Assembly: GCA_026387055.1 (NCBI GenBank)
Contig: JAPLML010000036.1
Location: 1 to 9,043, forward strand
Direction of reading: 5' to 3'
Length of the DNA: 9,043 nt
Source: Planctomycetota bacterium
GTDB taxonomy: Bacteria > Planctomycetota > Phycisphaerae > FEN-1346
Shown: positions 4,856 through 9,043 of the stretch, in pieces
Layout of the letters: each line of letters opens with the position of its first letter
Position numbering within the stretch: the stretch's first letter is position 1
The notes under the pieces: generated by a model
What the model was told of the DNA's origin: nothing
Database searches by the model: none
Seen by the model: the letters and a program-made list of their open reading frames with translations, nothing else
Translations under genes and position numbers: made by a program

Positions 4856-6856
4856 CTACTCGTACTTGCCCGTCACGACGCCGCGCTTGAGCGGAACGGT
4901 CTGGCCGCCAATCGTCAGCGTGCCGCCGACGGGGCAGGTGAAGAGGACCTCCGCGGCGCCGACCTTGGCGCCGATGGCGCCGCCCTGGCGCACCAGGCTG
5001 ACGGCCTGCGGCTGATCGGTCTGGAGGACGTGAAGGAAGAGGTCCTCGGTACGCGGTTCCGGCGGGAGCACCTCGATCCGCCACCGGTTCGCCTTGGCCG
5101 AGAGGTGCGTCTTCGGCGGATCGAACGTCTGGCCGCGATAGGTGTAGCCCTCGACCTTGCGGATCACCGCCTTCTCCGGCAGGAGCGTTTCGACGGCCAG
5201 GCGGCCCTTGCCGTTGGCGATGGCGGCCGCCGTCCCCTGGATCTGCGGCTCGTTGCGCATGTGCAGGAGCCAGGTCTTCTCGAACTCCGGCTTCGTGGTG
5301 ACAACGCGGTCGAAGACCACGAACGTCGCGGGGCGGATGAAGACGATCTGGCGGACCCAGGACGAGAGTTTCGTTGGCGCGTACGCCGCGGTGCAGTCGC
5401 CCGCCACGAAGAGGTACTCCGGCCGGTTGTCGCAGGCCACGAGGTCGCCGCGCTCGAACGTGGCGCGCTTCGCCTTCCACTGGTCGAGCGTCCCGACGGG
5501 CCATTCCCACTTATGGGCCTGGCCGCCGTCGTTGGCGTACGGGATGCGGCCGCCGTCGCGCATCCGGGGCCACGTCTCGCCGGGCTGGTAGATGAGGATA
5601 CAGTTATGGGCAACCGTTCGAATGAGCCAGTTCATGGCGTGGGGCGAGCCCCAATCGTGATACTCGCCGCTCTCGGCCGCGAGCTCGTCGTAGCGGAAGA
5701 TCTCGAAGTTGCCGACCTCGAAATGCTGGTGGGCGTTCCAGAAGTCGCCGCACTCGAAGCGCAGCCAGGTCGCGTCGTCCGTCCAGTCGCTGCGGGCGTA
5801 GACCTTGCCGATCCCCGCCGCCACGTGGGCCAGGGGGAGCGTCGCCACATCCAGCGGCGGCTCCCGGTCCTCCTCGTAGAGGAAGTCGACGAGCTTGGCC
5901 TCGAAGCTCGACCCCTTCCGGCACCGGTTCATCACGCAGCGGGCGAGCGGCGAGCCGCGGAAGTACTGCGCGAGAACGGTCCGCGTGTGCCGCGGGTACT
6001 CGGTGTGCCCGCCGTAGACGTACGAGCCGTCGCCCTCGCAGGAATAGTGCTCGGCCCCGTACTCGCCAAAGCCGGGGTACGGCTGGTACATCTCGTAGGC
6101 CAGGCGCTGGTAGAAGAACCGCGGCGCCTTAGCGAAGCCGTCGTAATGCTCGAAGCGGCGGGCCATCTCCAGGGCCTGCACCAGGTTCCAGAGCGAGCCG
6201 CGTGTGTACCATCCGCACTCGGTGTAGCCGCCGCCGGCGCCGAACTCGAGGATGGCCTGGAGCACCAGGGCCTCGTAGAGCTTCTTGATGGCGTAGTCGC
6301 GGAACTCGCCGGCCCGCGGGTTCTCGCCCATCGTGCCGTAGGCAATCTGGAGGTAGGTCTGGGTCTTCGAAAGCGTGGAATTGTGGAACGCGCTTTCGTC
6401 GGTCGTGTATTTCTCGAGGTGGGCGTTCATCCAATCGATCATCGCCTGGCGGTCCTCCGGCGAGATGCCGTCGAAGAAGAGGTCGTACGTGAGGGCCACC
6501 TGGGTGAGCGCCAGGTGCGTGTCCTGGTGGACGTTCGTGACGCCGGCGGCCACGCACTTCTTGGCGGCGGCGATGAAGGGCTCGATCCGCTCGCGCGGGA
6601 CGCCCTCGACGGCGTGGGTGATGCCGACCGCCTTGAGCGACCTGTCCGTGCGAATGGCCTTGTAGACGTCGGGCTTGGCCTTGGCGAGGGCCTGGAGGAA
6701 CTCCTTCGGCCCCAGGAGGCGCGGATGGGCCTTGAGGGAGGGCGCCCAGGCGCCCTGTGCGATGCGCGGCGCAGGCGGGGGGACTGCCTCGGCGCCCAGC
6801 GCCACACCCGCCGCGAGGACGATGGCCATGATGACACCTGCCCTGCGACGAACCAT
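4856..6856 (-). CDS. Heparinase II/III family polysaccharide lyase, secreted
   Basis: 666 residues, complete. ATG at 6856 follows GGGAGGAAG at a good distance. A signal peptide is evident: basic MVRRR, hydrophobic core 7-21, likely cleavage near 22-25 (GAEAV). The N-terminal two thirds looks like the alpha-helical toroid of this lyase class (residues about 40-340), with NSTLSKTQTYLQIAYGT (159-175) and CGWYTRGSLWNLVQ (214-227). The heparinase II/III signature domain follows: FWNAHQHFEVGNFEIFRYD (372-390), AAESGEYHDWGSP (393-405) and TVAHNCILI (414-422, H417 N418). H376/H378, Y217 and H417 are candidates for metal or catalytic roles; this is inferred from the family pattern. The remainder is beta-rich. 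These enzymes cleave uronic-acid polysaccharides by beta-elimination in the periplasm or outside; the substrate (heparin-like, alginate or other) cannot be read here. It converges on the sigma/membrane protein pair. Confidence 0.88.
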   Translation of the reverse strand: MVRRRAGVIMAIVLAAGVALGAEAVPPPAPRIAQGAWAPSLKAHPRLLGPKEFLQALAKAKPDVYKAIRTDRSLKAVGITHAVEGVPRERIEPFIAAAKKCVAAGVTNVHQDTHLALTQVALTYDLFFDGISPEDRQAMIDWMNAHLEKYTTDESAFHNSTLSKTQTYLQIAYGTMGENPRAGEFRDYAIKKLYEALVLQAILEFGAGGGYTECGWYTRGSLWNLVQALEMARRFEHYDGFAKAPRFFYQRLAYEMYQPYPGFGEYGAEHYSCEGDGSYVYGGHTEYPRHTRTVLAQYFRGSPLARCVMNRCRKGSSFEAKLVDFLYEEDREPPLDVATLPLAHVAAGIGKVYARSDWTDDATWLRFECGDFWNAHQHFEVGNFEIFRYDELAAESGEYHDWGSPHAMNWLIRTVAHNCILIYQPGETWPRMRDGGRIPYANDGGQAHKWEWPVGTLDQWKAKRATFERGDLVACDNRPEYLFVAGDCTAAYAPTKLSSWVRQIVFIRPATFVVFDRVVTTKPEFEKTWLLHMRNEPQIQGTAAAIANGKGRLAVETLLPEKAVIRKVEGYTYRGQTFDPPKTHLSAKANRWRIEVLPPEPRTEDLFLHVLQTDQPQAVSLVRQGGAIGAKVGAAEVLFTCPVGGTLTIGGQTVPLKRGVVTGKYE

Positions 6857-6885
6857 GCCGCTTCCTCCCGGCCCCCGCGGAAGTC

Positions 6886-6915
6886 ATTCTAGCGCCGCCG
6901 GCGGAAAGGTGGTAA
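6886..6915 (-). promoter_or_regulatory. Candidate sigma70-type promoter for the lyase gene
   Basis: Minus-strand TTACCA (6915-6910, 4/6) and TAGAAT (6891-6886, 5/6) are 18 nt apart. A start near 6879 leaves a leader of about 22 nt that contains the Shine-Dalgarno site. If the neighbouring ECF factor controls the lyase instead, a different motif would be used; none is evident. Confidence 0.35.
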
Positions 6916-6982
6916 GGTTTTGTGGCAGGCGGGCGACATGCCTCCCGTGTGACTGAGACACCGCACTCTTGGGTTTTTTCCC

Positions 6983-7011
6983 TTGACCGGACGGCAATCG
7001 CAGGCTATCTA
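6983..7011 (+). promoter_or_regulatory. Candidate promoter for the cold-shock gene with a long leader
   Basis: TTGACC (6983-6988, 5/6) and TATCTA (7006-7011, 3/6) are 17 nt apart. A start near 7018 gives a leader of about 168 nt, close to the roughly 160-nt leaders known for cspA-type mRNAs in other bacteria. The -10 is weak. Confidence 0.35.
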
Positions 7012-7113
7012 TCTTCATTTGGTTGTAGAGGAGCACGACTGGCTTGCTGTACGGCGGCGCCATCAACTTGGGTCTGCTTCGCGTGGGTCATTCGGACTGG
7101 GTACGTGTGACAG

Positions 7114-7154
7114 ATCACCCGACCGGGGTTCTCCGTCCGGCCGGGTGATTTTTT
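7114..7154 (+). terminator. Intrinsic terminator-like hairpin in the csp leader
   Basis: ATCACCCGACCGG (7114-7126) pairs with CCGGCCGGGTGAT (7137-7149): twelve pairs with one A-C mismatch and a 10-nt loop, followed by six T (7149-7154). This is the only classical stem plus T-run in the window. It ends 31 nt before the csp start. It either ends a short upstream transcript or works as an attenuator within the csp leader. Confidence 0.75.
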
Positions 7155-7185
7155 CGGGCAAACCGGAGGTTGGAGGTATCCAGGC

Positions 7186-7404
7186 ATGGCACGCGGCAAA
7201 GTGAAGTGGTTCAACGACCAGAAGGGGTTCGGGTTCATCGAGCAGGTGGGCGGCGGCGATGTCTTCGTCCACTACTCGAGCATCAAGGGCGAGGGCTTCA
7301 AGACCCTGGCCGAGGGGGATGAGGTCGAGTTCGACGTCACACAGGGCCCCAAAGGCCCCAAGGCCGAGAACGTTCAGCGCGTTCAGGCTGGACCACCGGC
7401 GTGA
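7186..7404 (+). CDS. csp: Cold-shock-domain protein (CspA family)
   Basis: 72 residues, the usual length for a single cold-shock domain. ATG at 7186 follows GGAGGT (7172-7177) by 8 nt; a second GGAGGT lies at 7165-7170. The family pattern is clear: GKVKWFNDQKGFGFIEQ (4-20) with RNP1 as KGFGFI (13-18), DVFVHYSSI (25-33) with RNP2 as VFVHY (26-30), and the closing strand GDEVEFDVTQGPKGPKAENV (44-63). Aromatic residues W8, F15, F17, F27 and H29 are in the nucleic-acid-binding positions. The protein binds single-stranded RNA/DNA and acts as an RNA chaperone in the cytoplasm. Whether it is cold-induced or constitutive is not visible from the coding sequence, but the leader with its terminator-like hairpin suggests post-transcriptional control. 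Confidence 0.96.
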   Translation: MARGKVKWFNDQKGFGFIEQVGGGDVFVHYSSIKGEGFKTLAEGDEVEFDVTQGPKGPKAENVQRVQAGPPA

Positions 7405-7429
7405 CGGAGGGCCGTAACTGCCGGAACTC

Positions 7430-7469
7430 AAGGGGTTCGGGGGCCATGGCAAGGGGCCCCCGACCCCTT
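7430..7469 (+). terminator. Long GC hairpin after csp, possible terminator
   Basis: AAGGGGTTCGGGGGCC (7430-7445) pairs with GGCCCCCGACCCCTT (7455-7469) with one bulged T and a 9-nt loop. It starts 25 nt after the csp stop. No T-run follows, so it may act as a pause site or 3'-end stabiliser; it could also be a dispersed palindromic repeat. Confidence 0.45.
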
Positions 7470-7502
7470 CGCTGTTTCCACAGGGGCTGGGGAGCCTGCG
7501 CA

Positions 7503-7520
7503 GCGGGCAGGACTGCCCGC
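7503..7520 (+). repeat. Short perfect inverted repeat
   Basis: GCGGGCAG (7503-7510) and CTGCCCGC (7513-7520) are exact inverted copies separated by GA. The 2-nt gap is too tight for a simple RNA hairpin without opening the top pair. It resembles the GC-rich arms of the other palindromes in the window. Confidence 0.5.
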
Positions 7521-7547
7521 CGTGCCATGGCAGGGGGTCGAGCCCTT

Positions 7548-7598
7548 CGCGGAAGCGGCGGGAGATCCTCCTGTCTGACGGCTCCCGCTGCTTCCGCG
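7548..7598 (+). repeat. 17-bp inverted repeat (REP-like hairpin)
   Basis: CGCGGAAGCGGCGGGAG (7548-7564) pairs with CTCCCGCTGCTTCCGCG (7582-7598) over all 17 positions if one G-U pair is allowed, with a 17-nt loop. The inner part GCGGCGGGAG recurs at 9016-9025 after the trpB gene, suggesting a dispersed family. Confidence 0.55.
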
Positions 7599-7625
7599 GC
7601 GGGCTCGGGCGGAAATCTCCTTGCC

Positions 7626-7661
7626 CTGACAGGTGGCCTTCGGGTATTCCTATGATACCCG
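7626..7661 (+). promoter_or_regulatory. Candidate trpB promoter overlapped by a small palindrome
   Basis: CTGACA (7626-7631, 5/6) and TATGAT (7651-7656, 5/6) are separated by a long 19-nt spacer. The palindrome CGGGTAT (7641-7647) / ATACCCG (7655-7661) covers the -10, so it could be an operator or simply chance. Transcription would begin about 60 nt before the ATG at 7723. Confidence 0.3.
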
Positions 7662-7722
7662 GCGCCGGCCCGACGGGAGGTGAGGAGACAAGCTAACCTG
7701 GAACCTGAGATCGGAGAACGCC

Positions 7723-8989
7723 ATGCCGCAACAAAAAGTGGTGCTGGACGAGAAAGACATTCCCCGCCAATGGTACAACCTGGCGGCGGACCTGCCGTCG
7801 CCGCTCCTGCCGCCCCTCGGGCCCGACGGCCAGCCGGTCAGACCCGAGATGCTGGCGCCGGTCTTCCCGATGAACCTCATCGAGCAGGAAGTAAGCTCCA
7901 AGCGGTGGATCGACATCCCGCAGGAGATTCTCGAGATCCTGGCGATGTGGCGGCCATCGCCGCTCTACCGGGCGCGGCGGCTCGAGAAGGTCCTCGGCAC
8001 GCCGGCGCGGATCTACTACAAGAACGAGGGCGTCTCCCCTCCCGGCAGCCACAAGCCCAACACGGCCGTGCCGCAGGCCTGGTACAATAAGCAGTTCGGC
8101 ATCAAGCGCCTGTGCACGGAGACGGGGGCGGGCCAGTGGGGCAGCGCCCTGGCCTTCGCGTGCTCGCTCGTGGGCCTGGAGTGCAAGGTCTTCATGGTCC
8201 GCATCAGCTTCGAGCAGAAGCCGTTCCGGCGGCTGATGATGGAGACGTGGGGCGCCACCTGCATCCCCAGCCCGTCGAACGAGACGCAGGCCGGCCGCGC
8301 GATCCTCGCCCAGATGCCCGATACGCCGGGGTCGCTCGGCATCGCCATCAGCGAGGCGATCGAGGCGGCGGTCACCGATCCGACCGGCTCGACGCGCTAT
8401 AGCCTCGGGAGCGTCCTGAACCACGTGCTCCTGCACCAGACGATCATCGGCCTGGAGGCGAAGAAGCAGCTCCAGGTGTTCGGCGAGAAGAAGCCCGACG
8501 TGGTCGTGGCGTGCGCGGGCGGCGGATCGAACTTCGCCGGCATCGCGTTCCCGTTCGTGGCCGACAAGATCGCCGGCCAGGACATCGCCATCTACCCGGT
8601 CGAGCCGGAGTCCTGCCCCACGATGACGCGGGCCCCGTTCGTCTACGACCACGGCGACACGGCACGGATGACGCCCCTCTTGCCGATGTACTCGCTCGGC
8701 CACGCGTTCGTGCCGGCCCCGATCCACGCCGGCGGCCTGAGGTATCACGGCATGGCGCCGCTGGTGAGCCAGGCGATCCGTCGACGAGGCCAAGAAGGCC
8801 AAGGAAGAGGGCAAGGAGAAGGTCATCCTGTTCTGCTGGTCGGGCCACGGCCTCATGGACCTGAGCGGCTACGACGCCTACTTCCACGGGAAGCTGAAGG
8901 ACTACGCCCTGCCGGAGGAGGAGATGGCGAGGAGCCTGTCGGTGCTCAAGGGCCTTCCGAAGCCGCCGCCGCTGGGGGCGCGCAAGTAA
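7723..8989 (+). pseudogene. trpB: Tryptophan synthase beta chain, TrpB2 type, broken by internal deletion and frameshift
   Basis: ATG 7723 follows GGAGAA at 7713-7718. The first 353 residues read as TrpB2: YYKNEGVSPPGSHKPNTAVP (99-118) with the PLP lysine K111, TETGAGQWGSALAFA (132-146) with E133, MVRISFEQKPFRR (158-170), YSLGSVLNHVLLHQTIIGLE (226-245), GGGSNFAG (266-273, PLP phosphate loop) and GHAFVPAPIHAGGLRYHGMA (326-345). Past MAPLVSQAIR the match stops. It resumes one frame over at 8780 with VDEAKKAKEEGKEKVILF and SGHGLMDL, running to TAA 8987. From family memory about 40 residues are missing, including the segment around EGIIPAPES that holds a conserved active-site glutamate. The original frame runs open to the window edge as an Arg/Gly-rich tail. 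TrpB condenses indole and serine to tryptophan; no trpA is visible. A contig error is the main alternative. Confidence 0.82.
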
Positions 8990-9003
8990 GACCCTACATC
9001 GAG

Positions 9004-9023
9004 CCCGCCGCGGGAGCGGCGGG
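9004..9023 (+). repeat. Hairpin after trpB, possible terminator or REP-like unit
   Basis: CCCGCCGC (9004-9011) and GCGGCGGG (9016-9023) form a perfect 8-bp stem with loop GGGA, the same loop as hairpin B of the 127-bp element. It starts 14 nt after the trpB stop codon. No T-run follows. Confidence 0.5.
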
Positions 9024-9043
9024 AGACGACAACAGGCAAATCT

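Larger units (their letters stand above)
6857..7185. other. 329-bp divergent intergenic region: lyase promoter, csp promoter and csp leader
   Basis: No coding signal is convincing here. The left third holds the lyase Shine-Dalgarno site and candidate promoter. The right half holds a candidate csp promoter and a leader of about 168 nt with a terminator-like hairpin and a doubled Shine-Dalgarno sequence (GGAGGT at 7165-7170 and again at 7172-7177). Base composition is more AT-rich between 6960 and 7030 than in the flanking genes. Confidence 0.6.
7405..7722. other. 318-bp intergenic region with palindrome cluster
   Basis: No gene is seen. Three strong hairpins (7430-7469, 7503-7520, 7548-7598) occupy the first 190 bp. 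A short direct repeat GCCATGGCA occurs at 7443-7451 and 7524-7532. The last 100 bp hold the candidate trpB promoter, a small palindrome and the Shine-Dalgarno site GGAGAA at 7713-7718. Confidence 0.6.

Noticed and set aside
5030..6892. Long + strand open frame (620 codons) opposite the lyase gene
   Set aside because: The minus strand has a signal peptide, a Shine-Dalgarno site and heparinase II/III motifs; the opposite frame has low-complexity Arg/Val/Leu/Glu composition typical of a GC-rich shadow.
7114..7154. tRNA or riboswitch fold upstream of csp
   Set aside because: Only one stem-loop followed by T residues is seen; no cloverleaf arms and no known riboswitch consensus.
7693..8856. Minus-strand open frame (387 codons) opposite trpB
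   Set aside because: Its composition is Arg/Asp/His-rich with no recognisable motif, and it mirrors the TrpB2 reading frame. It remains open past the frameshift only because stops are rare in this GC-rich frame.
1..9043. A defence island, toxin-antitoxin pair or other wholly new gene system
   Set aside because: Each convincing reading frame belongs to a recognised metabolic, regulatory or envelope family; the novelty here lies in the repeats and regulatory arrangements.

Overview
The window is about 9 kb of GC-rich bacterial chromosome (strong G/C preference at third codon positions, short leaders, good Shine-Dalgarno sites). The gene mix fits a planctomycete-like or similar environmental Gram-negative bacterium: a planctomycete-style ThuA-domain protein, a heparinase II/III-type polysaccharide lyase, an ECF sigma factor paired with a membrane protein carrying a discoidin-like domain, and a TrpB2-type tryptophan synthase beta chain. 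That placement is inference; there is no rRNA or other marker gene here.

Layout, left to right. 1-393 (-) is the 5' part of an LTA-synthase/sulfatase-type membrane protein that runs off the window. 599-1351 (+) is a ThuA-domain protein, divergent from it. 1563-2843 (-) is a transaldolase family gene bracketed by two 127-bp, about 94 % identical, directly oriented copies of a short palindromic element with terminal inverted repeats (1398-1524 and 2871-2997). 3133-3732 (+) is an ECF sigma factor, followed 19 nt later by 3752-4834 (+), a single-pass membrane protein with a cytoplasmic anti-sigma-like N terminus and an extracytoplasmic discoidin-like domain. It converges on 4856-6856 (-), a secreted heparinase II/III family lyase. 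A third, related hairpin pair (4771-4844) lies at the convergence point and encodes the last 21 residues of the membrane protein. 7186-7404 (+) is a cold-shock-domain protein whose leader holds a textbook intrinsic terminator. 7723-8989 (+) is a trpB2-type gene broken by an internal deletion plus frameshift.

How the parts may work together. The sigma factor and membrane protein look like one signalling unit: the discoidin-like domain would sense a glycan outside and the N-terminal segment would hold or release the sigma factor. The adjacent heparinase-type lyase and the ThuA protein are plausible members of a polysaccharide-use programme, but no sequence here proves they are in the regulon. 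The palindromic elements are the most distinctive feature. They occupy the gene junctions (thuA/tal, tal/sigma, membrane protein/lyase), and looser palindromes lie after csp and after trpB. There is no transposase, CRISPR array, tRNA, rRNA or recognisable defence system in the window.

Stretches without genes: 394-598 (divergent promoters), 1352-1562 (hairpin plus element copy 1), 2844-3132 (element copy 2 plus a tal promoter), 6857-7185 (lyase promoter, csp promoter and leader), 7405-7722 (palindrome cluster plus candidate trpB promoter).
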